In this document: positions 20,192-30,879 of the stretch, piece after piece
Position numbering within the stretch: the stretch's first letter is position 1
How the letters are laid out: every line of letters starts with the position of its first letter
NCBI GenBank assembly: GCA_034401135.1
Contig: JAWZSP010000004.1
Span: 310,001 to 374,000 of the forward strand
Source: Volutella citrinella
Taxonomy: Eukaryota > Ascomycota > Sordariomycetes > Hypocreales > Nectriaceae
Direction of reading: 5' to 3'
Length of the DNA stretch: 64,000 nucleotides
Notes under the pieces: model-generated
What the model was told of the DNA's origin: nothing
What the model saw: the letters and a program-made list of their open reading frames with translations, nothing else
The model's database searches: none
Position numbers and translations under genes: made by a program

Positions 20192-22050
20192 ATGTCGCAT
20201 ATCAATGAGGATCGAGCTTCCTCTGATGGATCCAAAGACGCATCGCCAGCCCCCGACGAGACCCCAGACTATCCATTGCTTGGAGTCAGTCTGGACCGCT
20301 TAGACGGGCTGACGCTCTACGAGAAGAAATGCGTGCTCGTGAACCGCGAGATAGACCGCCAGGGCATGGGCCGATACCAGTGGTACATCTGGGGACTCTG
20401 CGGATTCGGCTACATGCTCGACCTGATCTGGGCTCACGCCTTTGGGCTGGTCCTGAGCCCGCTGCAGCAGGAGCTTGGCTTCGGTAACCACCAGTCTGGT
20501 AACATCTCAACGAGCTTTAATGCCGGGTTGACCGTCGGCGCGATCCTCTGGGGCGTCTTGTCAGATGTCATCGGTATTGTACCCCTCAAAGATTGATTTT
20601 CCCCATCCAGCAACTGACTGGCAATATGTCTCAGGTCGTCGATGGGCATTTAACTTGACATGTTTCATCTCTTCAGTCTTTGGCCTATGTCTCGGCGCCT
20701 CGGAAAGCTACGCCACGTTTCTTGTACTCACAGCGTTTGTGGGCTTTGGCGTTGGAGGCAACATTCCGATTGATACCACCATAACCCTAGAATATATCCC
20801 ACAGGTCAGACCTCGTTAGACAGATACAGCGAGTTACTCCGGCTGACACACTCCAGGACAAACGATTTCTTCTGGCCTGCTTATCCGTGTTCCAGCCCTT
20901 GGGCGTCGTCGTCAGCAGTGCGATCGCCCTGGCGCTGGTCCCGGGATACTCGTGCTCTCCCAACTTTTCCGAGCCTGAACCCTTACCCTCTTGCAACAAT
21001 GTTGCGGAAGACACGCTTTGCTGCTCGCGCGCCTCCAACATGGGCTGGAGATATCTCCTCTTTGCGCTCGGGGTCCTAACTCTGCTAGTCTTCTTCCTCC
21101 GCTTCTTCGTCTTCACATTCCATGAGACGCCGAAATTCCTTCTATTCAAGGAGAAGGACGCCCAGGCAATTGAGACGCTGCAGGAAATGGCCAGATTCAA
21201 CCGAAAAGAGTGCCTCCTGACGTTAGAGACGTTTTCTCTTTTGGAAAGCGACGCCAGCTCAGTTAACAGCGATGAGAGCGATGAGAGCCCAAGCAGGTGG
21301 CTCAACGGAGGCGGCGAGCGAGCTAACTGGAAGGCCGCCGTACTATCTCACGTAGACCGGTTCCGCATGCTCTTCTCCAGCTTGCAAATGACGAGGCTGA
21401 CCGTCACGACATGGCTCACATACATAATGGATTTCTGGGGCTTCACAGTTGCAGGTAATGTTTAGAGTCATCGCGCAGCCACTGCCACTGACGCAGAATA
21501 CATGACAGGCTTTTATCTGCCTCGCATCCTGGCCATCAAGAACGGACAGTCCTCAGTCACCATCCAGGAGACATACGCAGCCTACGTCTACACGTACGCA
21601 CCGGGCATCATCGGGGTGCTCATCGGCGCAGCCCTCTCCCGCATGCCCACAATCGGACGCAAATGGACCATGGCAGCGTCGTCAGGCCTCATGGGCGGCT
21701 CCATCTTCCTCTTTGCCGCCGTAGACACGGTCCCGAAGCGCGAGGGCCTGTTCGCCATGGAGTACTTCTTCCAGTCCATGTTCAACGCCGTCCTCTACGG
21801 CTGGACGCCCGAGGCCTTCCCGGCGCCGATCCGGGGCACGGCCTGCGGCATCGCGGGCTTCTGGGGCCGGTTGTTTGGCATCGTGAGCCCTCTCATCGCC
21901 CAGCACCTGTACGGCCGGTCGAGCGGCCCGGATGGACACGGCGACGTCAACAGCGTCTTGTACCTGGCTGGCGGTGTCACGCTGGGCTGCGTCGTGAGCA
22001 CGGCACTGCTGCCCGATAACATGATGGAGGCGCAGGACGAGCAGTCGTGA
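20192..22050 (+). CDS. Major facilitator superfamily transporter (sugar/organic-solute porter type)
   Basis: Exons 20192-20573, 20635-20804, 20857-21454 and 21497-22050 give 567 aa, with all phases consistent. The start at 20192 (MSHINED) is preferred over an in-frame ATG 29 codons upstream. It has about 12 membrane segments. The first intron sits just before GRRWAF, the canonical MFS loop-2-3 motif after SDVIG. A large Cys-containing extracellular insert (CSPNFSEPEP...CCSRAS) lies between transmembrane segments 5 and 6, and the long acidic Ser-rich central loop is cytosolic. GRKWTM is the second-half copy of the loop motif. This architecture matches the fungal membrane transporters related to SV2/bacterial metabolite porters rather than drug pumps. 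The substrate cannot be read from the sequence. Confidence 0.88.
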
Positions 22051-22722
22051 AGTAGATATATTCATCAGCCGAAATAGAACTTCCTTTTTCCCCCCTGGCT
22101 TGTAGATCTGGGGCCGAAATCCCAACTAGGCTTGAGAATTTACAGTCGGCCGCCAGTCTTGGCCGCGCAATTCCCGGTCGATGGCGACGGGATCCGCCCG
22201 TCTCGGCCACCACGAGGACTACGCCGTCGATTTTCGCCACTAGCGGGCCTTTTATTGGCCCTTTGGGGGGAATTCTCCATCGTTTGCACACGGGGGTCGC
22301 GGACTTTTACCCGATGGATTCACAGCCCAATCTTTGCTGCTGCTTTTTTGCGCGAGACCCAGAATTAATCGGTTAGTCGGCAGGGTTTTTCTCTCCTAGC
22401 AGCCGATATCGCGCAGAAACCATGATACAGACGTGATTCATCTTGCTCGATTTGCCCCATGAAACCCCCAACTCAATCTCTCTTATTAAATCCCCACCAC
22501 CCCTAATGTCGACGGCTTCAAGTGAATCGAATCTCATCCATAATTGCGTTATCCCTGCACTCACGTCAATGCCACCCTTGAATGACGCCTTGGCACACGG
22601 CAGCTTATCCATCGCCTGATCCATTTTGACTCCTGGCTGTCCACCACCTCCTATGGAAGAAACCGAGTGCTTCGAGTGATCCCCATCGTCTTTGCAGCTG
22701 CAAAAGCAACGCCTCTCCCACC
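22051..22722. other. Intergenic region between two MFS genes
   Basis: About 670 bp between genes in tandem, containing the terminator of the first and the promoter and leader of the second. Nothing else was recognised. Confidence 0.45.
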
Positions 22723-24207
22723 ATGTCGTCGCCAGATCCATCTTCAACCACCAGTGAAAAGACCGTCACTAGTCCCTCAGAGGCGCCATCGAACGGTCTT
22801 GGCACCAAGGAACCAGAGCAATCAGGGGAAGAACCCCACACCGCCACGGCTTCTGGAACAGATGGAGCAGTTCTAGAAGCTCAGGGCCAAGATGTCTACC
22901 AACGATTCAGCCGGGCCCGCAAGTTTGGCATCGTGGCTACGCTCTGCTACTGCGGCTTCCTGACACCCATCAGCTCCACGTCCCTCCTCGTTGCCATCCC
23001 GGAGATTGCCTCGACTTTTGACACCACCAGCGTCATAATCAACATCTCGAATGCCATGTTCTTCGTCTTCATGGCCATCAGCCCCATCTTCTGGGGCCCC
23101 ATGGCCAACGTCTTTGGCCGCCGCTGGATCTTCATCATCTCCAGCGTCATGCTGACCATCTGCAGCATCGGCACCGCCGCAGCACCCAACATTGGCGCCT
23201 TTTTCGCGTTTCGCATGCTGACGGCCTTCCAAGGAACGGCATATCTGGTTGTTGGCTCGGTTGTCATTGGCGACATCTACGCGCCTACAGAGCGCGGGAC
23301 GGCTCTCAGCTGGTTTCTCTCGGGCATCCTCATCGGCCCCACGATTGCTCCCATCCTCGGAGGTGTCGTCGTCACATTCACCACATGGCGAATCATCTTC
23401 TGGGTGCAGACTGCTCTCACGGGGCTGGCCATTCTGCTCGTGGTTTTCCTGCTGCCGGAAACCAGCCAAAGCAGGATTACAATTCCTACCAACGGCGGAT
23501 TCGTGCAATATGCCTCCACGCTCGGTGGCCTGCTCAACCCTATGAGAGTCATTCGCCCATTGGTGATGTATCCCAACCTCTGGATCGCTGCCCTCGCTGT
23601 TTCGGCCTTGATCTGGAACCAGTACTCGCTGCTGACGCCGATCCGACATGTGTTGAACCCGAGGTTCCATCTCACGTCGCCACTGCAGTCCTCGCTCTTC
23701 TACCTCGCCCCTGGCGGCGGCTACCTCGCTGGCAGTTTCGTGGGAGGACGCTGGTCCGACTATGTCGTTGCTCGAAACATTGAAAAGAGGGGCCGGCGCG
23801 TTCCAGAGGATCGTCTCAAGGGAACCATCGCCTTCATGGCTGTCGGCGTTCCCGGGTGTATGCTTCTCTATGGCTGGGCAGTCGAGAAGGAGGTAGGCGG
23901 GATCCCGCTCGTCATCATTGCCATGTTTCTCCAGGCGTTTACTCAGCTTTTCTGCATCCCGAGTCTCAACACATATTGCATCGACGTGATGCAGGACAAG
24001 GGTCAGAGCGCGGAGGTGGTTGCTGGCAACTACTTGTCCCGGTTTATGTTTGCGGCGGCTGGAACGGCAGTCTGTCTGCCTGCGATTCAAGCAATAGGAA
24101 TCGGTTGGTTTAGCACGATATCGTCGGTTTTCATTACAGTCACAGCTGGCATGGTGTGGCTATTGACAAAAAATGGAGAGAAGTGGCGACTTGCAAGGGA
24201 TTCATAG
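22723..24207 (+). CDS. MFS multidrug transporter, DHA1 (12-span drug:H+ antiporter) type
   Basis: A single exon of 494 aa. A disordered Ser/Glu-rich cytosolic N-terminus (about 70 residues) precedes 12 membrane spans. Motif A between spans 2 and 3 reads GPMANVFGRRWIF. Span 5 has the GPTIAPILGG motif C, which is diagnostic of antiporters. The sequence resembles the Qdr/Aqr/Tpo branch of fungal DHA1 pumps, which export drugs, polyamines or monocarboxylates at the plasma membrane. It follows the previous transporter in the same orientation, but the two proteins are from different MFS families and do not look like a recent tandem duplication. The substrate is unknown. Confidence 0.9.
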   Translation: MSSPDPSSTTSEKTVTSPSEAPSNGLGTKEPEQSGEEPHTATASGTDGAVLEAQGQDVYQRFSRARKFGIVATLCYCGFLTPISSTSLLVAIPEIASTFDTTSVIINISNAMFFVFMAISPIFWGPMANVFGRRWIFIISSVMLTICSIGTAAAPNIGAFFAFRMLTAFQGTAYLVVGSVVIGDIYAPTERGTALSWFLSGILIGPTIAPILGGVVVTFTTWRIIFWVQTALTGLAILLVVFLLPETSQSRITIPTNGGFVQYASTLGGLLNPMRVIRPLVMYPNLWIAALAVSALIWNQYSLLTPIRHVLNPRFHLTSPLQSSLFYLAPGGGYLAGSFVGGRWSDYVVARNIEKRGRRVPEDRLKGTIAFMAVGVPGCMLLYGWAVEKEVGGIPLVIIAMFLQAFTQLFCIPSLNTYCIDVMQDKGQSAEVVAGNYLSRFMFAAAGTAVCLPAIQAIGIGWFSTISSVFITVTAGMVWLLTKNGEKWRLARDS

Positions 24208-24770
24208 AGCGTGCTAATGAGGTCTGCCTGGCCGTTGCATTTCATGCAAAGATATAATGATAAATCTGATAGAATTAATTAAATAGAACTTGGATATAGA
24301 TATTAGAAATCTACAGATACCCGTTATGAACTCTGTGTTTTCGTTTGTGTCCGTGACTTGCTAAGGTTTTTTATCCGTCGTTTGACCTAATAAAACACCT
24401 CCAGAGCTAGACTCCAGACCAGCGGAACGGCTCTGAGTGTTGAAATATTTCCACAACAAATTGTGTTATGAATCGCAAAGTAAACGCTGCAGCAATAAGA
24501 AATGAACAACTCACAAGACAGCAACAACTGACACTGAAGCTAAGGAAAGGCAAAAAGTCTGCCACTTGAAAACCTAGGGTAGCTCCTCCTAGTGCCAGCT
24601 TCAGTTGCGATAAGAAGTGAAGTGGAGCTTCCGGAGCTCGGAGGCACATTTTCCGACAACCAACCACCGATAACGAAAAAAATTTGGATTTTCCTACGAG
24701 TTACTGGTAGAGCCCCCACTATCCAACGAAACGCATATCCTACACCAGACAACCCATTGCGATCGCGAAA
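24208..24770. other. Intergenic region before the L1-domain gene
   Basis: About 560 bp, AT-rich just after the transporter stop (24240-24320), which is consistent with a 3' end. The downstream half is the promoter and leader of the ribosome biogenesis gene. No gene seen. Confidence 0.5.
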
Positions 24771-25970
24771 ATGGGCCCTTCCAAGGCGGTTGTACCGGCC
24801 GGCTCGAATGCCGTGGCCTCCATTGACCCCGACCAGGTAATTGGAAACCAGCTTGCTGCCAGAGCCAACCGAAACTGACCACAAGGCTAGACTCTCAAAG
24901 CTTCCAAGGCTCTCTTGGCGCACATCAAGAAGGCGGCCAAGCAGAAGGTCGAGGATGGCTCCAAGCGCAACCTGCTCGAGGACGATGACGACTCCGAGAC
25001 CCCCATCTGGCTCACGCTGACGACCAAGCGCCACATTGCCGACAAGGCCCGCCTCAAGCCCGGCAAGATTGTGTTGCCTCACCCGCTCAACGCCGACGAG
25101 AACTCGTCCATCTGCCTCATCACTGCCGAGCCCCAGCGAGCCTACAAGAACATTGTCGCCTCTGAGGAGTTCCCCGAGGAGCTCGGAAAGCGCATCACCC
25201 GCGTCATCGACTTCGGAAAGCTCAAGAGCAAGTTTGGCCAGTACGAGGCTCAGCGGAAGCTCTTTGCCGAGCACGACATCTTCCTCGGCGACGACCGCAT
25301 CATCAACCGACTACCCAAGGTGCTCGGCAAGACCTTCTACAAGACGACCCAGAAGCGACCCATCCCCGTGGTGCTGCAGGCCAAGGCCCCCAAGGCGGAT
25401 GGAAAGCGGGTCAAGCGGACCAAGACTGAGGACGCCGTCAACGCCGGCACGGCCGCCGACATTGCCAAGGAGATTGAAAAGGCGGTTGGCGCGGCTCTCG
25501 TCAGCCTGGCGCCCACGACCAACACGGCCATCCGGATTGGCTACGCCGGCTGGGCGCCGGAGCAGATCGCCGACAACGTCGACGCCGTGGTGACGGCCAT
25601 GGTGGACAAGTGGGTGCCGCAGAAGTGGAACAACATGCGCAGCGTGTACATCAAGGGCTCCGAGACGACGGCGCTGCCCATCTGGCTGACGGACGAGCTC
25701 TGGGTCGACAACAAGGACGTCATCGCCGAGGACGACGAGACCAAGGCGCTCAAGGCCGCCGAGCGCGCAAACATTGGCAAGAAGCGCAAGTCGCTCGACG
25801 CCGCCACGGCCGACGAGGCCGAGGAGCCCGCGCCCAAGAAGAAGGCCAAGAAGGCCAAGAAGGAGCAGAAGCCCGAGGGCGACGACGGCAAGCTGGACAA
25901 GCAGATTGCCGACCGCAAGGCCCGCCTGCGTAAGCAGAAGGCGTCGGCTAGCAAGGCCGTCGACAATTGA
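24771..25970 (+). CDS. Ribosomal L1-domain ribosome biogenesis factor (Cic1/Utp30-like)
   Basis: Exons 24771-24836 and 24891-25970 give 381 aa; the 54-bp intron is GT-AG at phase 0. The short first exon supplies the start (MGPSKAVVPAGS), since the second exon has no early ATG. The body is a ribosomal protein L1-type domain (about residues 30-290, with PIWLTLTTKRH, KIVLPHPL, LGDDRIINRLPKVLGKTFYK and NTAIRIGYA). A lysine-rich nuclear/nucleolar C-terminal tail follows (KKKAKKAKKEQK, then DRKARLRKQK). Yeast Cic1 (376 aa) and Utp30 are the closest known types; both act in nucleolar pre-rRNA processing. Length and the long basic tail favour Cic1, which acts in 60S/ITS2 processing, but that choice is inference. 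The gene is convergent with the thioesterase gene. Confidence 0.9.
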
Positions 25971-26301
25971 TACCTCGCATTGAAAGCAAAACATTTCATG
26001 GATTTGGTGTTGACGGCGTTGGTTGTATTATTCTTTTCACAGGGGAAGGGGGAATGGGCGTGGTTACCAAAAAGAGGCCAGATAGAACTGTGTACATGCG
26101 TTATACAATCCATTTGAACAGTGAAGCTTTTTGACACCCATCTTTTTTGTCATCACATGTCCAGCGTGTCTCATTCCAACCCACTCGTGTAACCAGCGTG
26201 GTGTCAAGGACAATAATTTTACTGCTTGGAGGAAAAGGAGGATGGTCTGGGAAACAAGATTACATTGCACTCATGATCGCTTTTTTAGCTAAGCCGGCTG
26301 C
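25971..26301. other. Convergent 3' intergenic region
   Basis: 331 bp between two genes whose 3' ends face each other. Their UTRs probably approach or overlap here. No ORF of interest. Confidence 0.5.
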
Positions 26302-27297
26302 CTATAGCTCGTCCGACTCGAAGCCGCTGTCCTGGCCACGGGCATACTTCTTACCCCAGGGGCCAAAGAACTCGGTCATGGTGTCATTGAGGACCTGCTC
26401 AGTGATCTGCATGTGCTCGCCGGCGATTGAGCGGAACTTGAGGCCGCCCTTGCGGTCAAGTGCGCGCAGGCCGACCCAGTCCTCCTGGTAGAGGGTGCGG
26501 GATCGCAGGGGGATGTGCTCTGTGCCGTTGACCTCCTCGAACCACGACGACTCCTTGGGGATGGCAGTGGTGTCGTCCTCGAACATGTACATGACAAAGT
26601 TTGAGAGGCGGGCAATGTTTTCGGCGTAGGTAGCGTTCTTCTGCTCGCGCTCGTTGTTGATGTCGGCGAGGAAGTTGCTGTGCTCGAGGTAGGCGTCGTA
26701 GCCGGCCGCCGGGTCGCGGAAGTACTGGGCGGGGACGAGGCGCGACTGGACGGTGGAGCTGAAGGTGTTGAAGCGCAGCAGGCCCCAGGCGCCGCGGCAC
26801 AGCCAGTCCGAGGGCTTGCAGTCGTGGAACTCGGTGATGCCGTTGTGCTGGCTGCCAAAGGTGACGAGGTTGCGGACGGGGGGGAAGTTGCAGCGCTCGA
26901 CGTAGCCGCGCAGGAACTGGCCGCCCTGGGAGAAGCCGATGGCGTCGATGGCCGGCGCCGTCGACAGGATGGGGTGGGCGGCGAGCGCGGCGCACACCGT
27001 CTGCAGCTGCTCCGTGACGTTGCCGAAGAAGGTGGCGGACCGGTCGGCGTTGGCGTCGGCGCCCAGGGCGACGGTGTAGACGAGCGTGCCCGGGTTGATG
27101 GCCTCGGCGAGCTCGCCGACCTTTTTGATGCCGTCGGCGTTGAAGGCGTCGCCCAGGCCGTGCCAGATGACGACGGGGAGCGGCGTGTCGTTGTCGTCGT
27201 CGCCGTCGCCGGCGTCAGCAGCGGCTCTGGCGCTGGCGAGGCGGGCCCAGGCGGCCGCAGCCAGTGCCGCGATCCTGAGGAAGGATTGTGAGTGCAT
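26302..27297 (-). CDS. ppt1: Palmitoyl-protein thioesterase (PPT1 family)
   Basis: A single exon of 331 aa with a signal peptide at residues 1-25. This alpha/beta hydrolase removes S-linked fatty acids from proteins during lysosomal or vacuolar turnover. The HGLGD motif at residues 46-50 forms the oxyanion side. The nucleophile is Ser123 in GFSQGG, the acid is Asp241 or Asp242 (MFEDDT...IPKESSWF), and the base is His295 in GEHMQ. This is the order and spacing of human PPT1. The Cys pattern (CNFPP, HDCKPSDWLC) fits the conserved disulphides. Several N-x-S/T sites fit passage through the secretory route. An acidic linker (DAGDGDDDND) follows the signal peptide and is not typical of the animal enzyme. 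Confidence 0.95.
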   Translation of the reverse strand: MHSQSFLRIAALAAAAWARLASARAAADAGDGDDDNDTPLPVVIWHGLGDAFNADGIKKVGELAEAINPGTLVYTVALGADANADRSATFFGNVTEQLQTVCAALAAHPILSTAPAIDAIGFSQGGQFLRGYVERCNFPPVRNLVTFGSQHNGITEFHDCKPSDWLCRGAWGLLRFNTFSSTVQSRLVPAQYFRDPAAGYDAYLEHSNFLADINNEREQKNATYAENIARLSNFVMYMFEDDTTAIPKESSWFEEVNGTEHIPLRSRTLYQEDWVGLRALDRKGGLKFRSIAGEHMQITEQVLNDTMTEFFGPWGKKYARGQDSGFESDEL

Positions 27298-29113
27298 CGC
27301 GACTGTCGCAGGTGTATGTATTATTGGATTGGACGTGGGATCAGCGCCCTTGTCTCGATGATGTGATGAAAGCTGTTGAGGGAGTGATGCTGTTGGCGCA
27401 GTACGTCAGCGAGATTATCAGGCTGCCGCCATTGCTCCGCCCAGAGGCTCTGGCATTCCGTCGCCACTGGATTAAGGTTGCCTGTTGATGGGTGTCGCCC
27501 CACTTGAGCTATCGAAGCTCGCGATTGGCCTGCCCGGATTACGGAGATAGATGTTCCGGCATGCACACCCATTCGCCAGACCGATGTGTGTGGTGTGGCA
27601 GGCGAGACGGGCCAGCACTTGTAGCTATTACCCCAGTCGCCATCTCTGGTTATACCTGACTATCAGGTTGTATGGGTGCTCATACTGCTCTCCATATTGA
27701 CTCACCGGCCCATGCGCCCGCCGACCGCCGCACGAAGGATCATGCTACAGCATGGGCTCATCAAGTGTTTGTCAATGCCTGTCCCATTATTATGCTTGCC
27801 AGTCATCGGCCTTTGTCGGTGCTCAAAAAGGCTTGACGCCGATCGCCCCCTCGTATTCCTTCCAGTCGCGGCGAGGCGCAGTGAGCAAGGAACCAAGGCC
27901 CGTGGCATAGCTACGACTAAGCAATTTGCTCAAGTCGTCGGTCCATGCGGCCCACCCGACCATTTCAGGAACGGAGGGACCAGTCACAGGACGTCGCTCG
28001 TGGTCCCTGTCCCTGTCGCTCGCTTGTCTCTTCCGACCCTGCTATGTATTCTGCCCCGGCTCGCCCGCCAGTGTGACCGTGAGAATGAGATACTCCGTAT
28101 GGCCATGGCGGCCCATCTGCCCAGGTCTGTCCATCACATCAGCAATCAGCATCTTAGGGATCCTCCGCCCGCTCTCCAACTGGTTGCGGTCCGGTGCATA
28201 GGCGACACCAAACCACCTGATTCGTCGGCTTCCGTTGCTCCCTCAATGCCCTGGTTGCCCTGCCCTGCCCTGCTCCCTCTCTCACTCCCTTGGTGTCTCT
28301 GCATCTTGTGGGGAGGGATGTGCGGCCTGGCCGTGGGTGATCAGAGTGATCAGAGTCTCAGGTCGGTCTAGATTATGGTGGTTGGCGCCTGGGAGTCCAC
28401 CGTATACGACTCTCCAACACTAACCGGCGACGCATGCTCCCTTTTCGGATCGACCTGCCCGGAGCTCTCTGCCCTGTGCTTCCTGGGTTGCCTGGGTTGT
28501 CGTGCAATGCACCGTACTGGCCACCGCGAGATGGGCTGGACCACGGATAGACCGCATGGGCCCCGGCCACCCGCAAGACCCCCCTTGCTACGAGAGAGCC
28601 AATGCCGGCCTTGTGTCGAACCCCACGGGCGCCCATCTGGCCAACCGACGGGCCTATTCCTGTCACCACCTCACTCAAGCCTTTGCCAAGGGTCTTTTGC
28701 GTACTCTGGACCTTTGGATCTTTGGTGTGCCTGGCCAGGGACCGCCTTGCATGCCCGCTGGCCAGCCTGTCTTGCCTGTCTCATGCTACCTGCAGGTGCA
28801 TTGAGCACCCGGATGTGGGCTAGAGTGGTAAAAGTTTGTTTAGTCGCGATCCCTGGCTGCTCCCACAGCCTCGCTTCTCGGCCGACCTGCGGGACTCTGC
28901 CGGAGACAATAAATCCCATCCCATCCCGCTGCATATTCTCCCTGCCTGTCCTACCCGTCTATTCGTTCCCCAACACCTTTGCTGCCTCCGCCATACAAGC
29001 TCTCCTGCGGTACTCTTGCGTCGACCCTGGTTTGCGTTCGTCTTGGCTCTCGTCTACCCGTACGGTCTCTGCCTTGGCATCTGTCCCTCACGTCCATCCA
29101 CTCGCTCGACAAC
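27298..29113. other. Long gene-free region, GC-rich, with leader of a small secreted gene
   Basis: About 1.8 kb. The ORFs here (27676-28371, 28375-29184 plus) have Pro/Leu/Cys-rich, motif-free translations and are judged spurious. From about 28900 the plus strand becomes CT-rich (CTCCCTGCCTGTCCTACCC), which is typical of strong fungal core promoters and 5' leaders, after an AATAAAT element at 28908. Confidence 0.45.
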
Positions 29114-29410
29114 ATGAACGCCTCCATCTTCATCGCCGCCGCTTTCGCCGCCCTGGTCGCTGCGTCGCCCTTCCCTGCTTTTGAGGAGGGTGAGCTGCTT
29201 CCAGCCATTACTTCTCCTGATCTGGAATGAGGAAAATGGGGATACCATGATGGTGAGTGCACCTCCAACGGGTCCTTTGTCGGCGTGGATCGAGCGGTCT
29301 CAAGACCCTCGCTCCTTGGCCTGTAACATGTATGACACCAGATGCTAACTGGGACCCTCCAGTGTCTACTCGACCACGACTGCGGCACTGAATTGCCCTC
29401 ATCAAATTAA
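29114..29410 (+). CDS. Putative small secreted protein (tentative splice model)
   Basis: ATG 29114 (context aacATGa) opens a clear signal peptide (MNASIFIAAAFAALVAAS-PF). Unspliced, the frame stops after 38 aa at 29230. A better model uses GTGAGC at 29190 to AG at 29231, which extends the frame to KWGYHDGECTSNGSFVG. A second, weak-donor intron (29285-29362, strong CTAAC and CCTCCAG acceptor) would then add CLLDHDCGTELPSSN and a stop at 29410. That gives about 58 aa with three Cys. The CT-rich leader upstream suggests strong expression. I do not recognise a family. An effector, antimicrobial or pheromone-like role would be speculation. Splicing must be verified. Confidence 0.4.
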
Positions 29411-29919
29411 TGATCGACTGAGTCCACTGGGACTTTTGCTATGCTATTTTTAAAGACTACGGGGCGCAAGCGGGAACGGCGTTGGGCCGGGCAAGGGCTC
29501 GCTCGGATTTGTTACAGCGATAAGATATCATCATCAATCAGGTCATGGCGCACAATCACATTTGGCTCAGAACACCTTGAATAGGTAATAGAGGGATACC
29601 CGACACAATGAAATAATTTCCCAACGGATAATATGTGGCTCTTATTGAGGTGGCTGATTAAAGATTGGATTATTGGATGGTCTTGTGCTCGATGTTTCCC
29701 ATGTACCGCCACTGCACTACTACTCCGGCCAGTGGGCTTGGGGCGCTGCCAGCCTGCCACGGCCACTGTAATGTGGGACCGCACCGCTTCAACCTCTGGG
29801 CCCACGATAATCGATAATTGGTTGTGCCCCGCCCCCACCTCAGAAAGTCTTCTTTTCCTGCCAGACCCAATTGCTTCGGCGAATTGCAGCCTCTTGCGCA
29901 ACTCGACTAGAATCCAGAG
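29411..29919. other. Intergenic region before ADE8
   Basis: About 500 bp. The 3' part is the ADE8 promoter and leader. A minus-strand ORF spanning 29512-30381 overlaps ADE8 and is rejected as a shadow. Confidence 0.45.
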
Positions 29920-30879
29920 ATGGCAGACCAGAAGCAATCGCCGTGCCGCATCGTTGTGCTGGCTTCGGGAAACGGAAGCAACTACCAGGCGCTGCTGGAC
30001 GCCATCGCCGACGGCAGCCTGCCCAACAGCGAGATCGTCCGCCTGTACGTGAACCGCTCCAAGGCGTATGCCACCACGAGGGCGGACAAGGCTGGTACAG
30101 ACCCATAGCCCGGTGCTGGACTTGGGCGGAGAGCGTGCTGACTCGGCGATCCAAGGCATTCCCTGGGAGTACTTCAACCTGATCAGCAACGGCTTCCTCC
30201 CCAAGGGCGAGAAGGACGAGACTAAGGTTGCCGAGGCGCGAGAAAAGTATGATGCCGAGCTGGCAAAGAAAATCCTCAGCCTCGAAGAGAAGCCAGAGCT
30301 GGTTGTGCTAGCTGGTTGGATGCACGTCTTCAGTGCGCCCTTCCTGGAGCCCATTGAGAAGGCTGGCATCCGATGCATCAACCTTCATCCGTATGTATTC
30401 CCACCATCATCACTCCATGTTCCTCACTGACTCTCCTACCTACAGCGCGCTACCGGGTGAGTTGCCCCATCTGTAGATTGTGTGACATGCTGACTTACAG
30501 TTGTAAAGGAGAGTATGATGGCGCTGGCGCTGTAAGTCATTGGTCTATCTAGATGAGCACGCATCCTTGCTAACTGCAGCAATAGATCGAGCGCGCCTTC
30601 GCCGACTTCAAGGCCGGCAAGTCAAAACGGACGGGCATTATGGTGAGTGGCGCGACAACTGACTGAGCTCGAACCGTATGATTCTGACCGAATGCGCAAC
30701 AGGTCCACTATGTGGTCCTCACCGTGGACAGGGGAGAGCCCATCCTGACGCAGGAGATCCCGTGGGAGGGAGAGGAGCTGCCAGAGCTGGAGCAGAAAAT
30801 CCACTCACATGAGCACGCGCTGATTGTCAAGGCCACCGCCAAGGTTGCCAAGGAGATTGTGGACGCGCGGGGAAAATAA
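29920..30879 (+). CDS. ade8: Phosphoribosylglycinamide formyltransferase (GAR transformylase)
   Basis: Six exons (29920-30094, 30156-30390, 30446-30456, 30509-30531, 30586-30642, 30703-30879) give 225 aa, near yeast Ade8 (214 aa). The enzyme transfers a formyl group from 10-formyl-THF to GAR, the third step of de novo purine synthesis. The N-terminal nucleotide loop is LASGNGSN (about residues 14-21). The catalytic segment NLHPALPGEYDGAGAIERAF holds the conserved Asn-x-His and is assembled from four exons, two of them micro-exons of 11 and 23 nt. GIMVHYV and the C-terminal QEIPW...EHALIVKATAKV complete the fold. Every junction keeps phase, and the micro-exons are needed to restore HPALPG and EYDG, which supports the model strongly. 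Confidence 0.93.

Noticed and set aside
22873..24090. 405-aa minus-strand ORF opposite the DHA1 transporter
   Set aside because: Asp/Glu/Arg-rich shadow of membrane-span codons. It shows no domain, while the plus strand has motifs A and C.
20192..24207. Tandem duplication of two MFS transporters
   Set aside because: Different topology, motifs and intron content (four exons versus one) show they belong to different MFS families.
27676..28371. 231-aa plus-strand ORF in the gene-free region
   Set aside because: Low-complexity composition, no motifs and no flanking splice structure.
28375..29184. 269-aa plus-strand ORF overlapping the small secreted gene
   Set aside because: Pro/Cys/Leu-rich with no motif. 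It lies in a leader-like CT-rich region, and a different frame holds a signal peptide.
29512..30381. 289-aa minus-strand ORF
   Set aside because: It overlaps ADE8 exons 1-2 antisense; ADE8 motifs on the plus strand are unambiguous.
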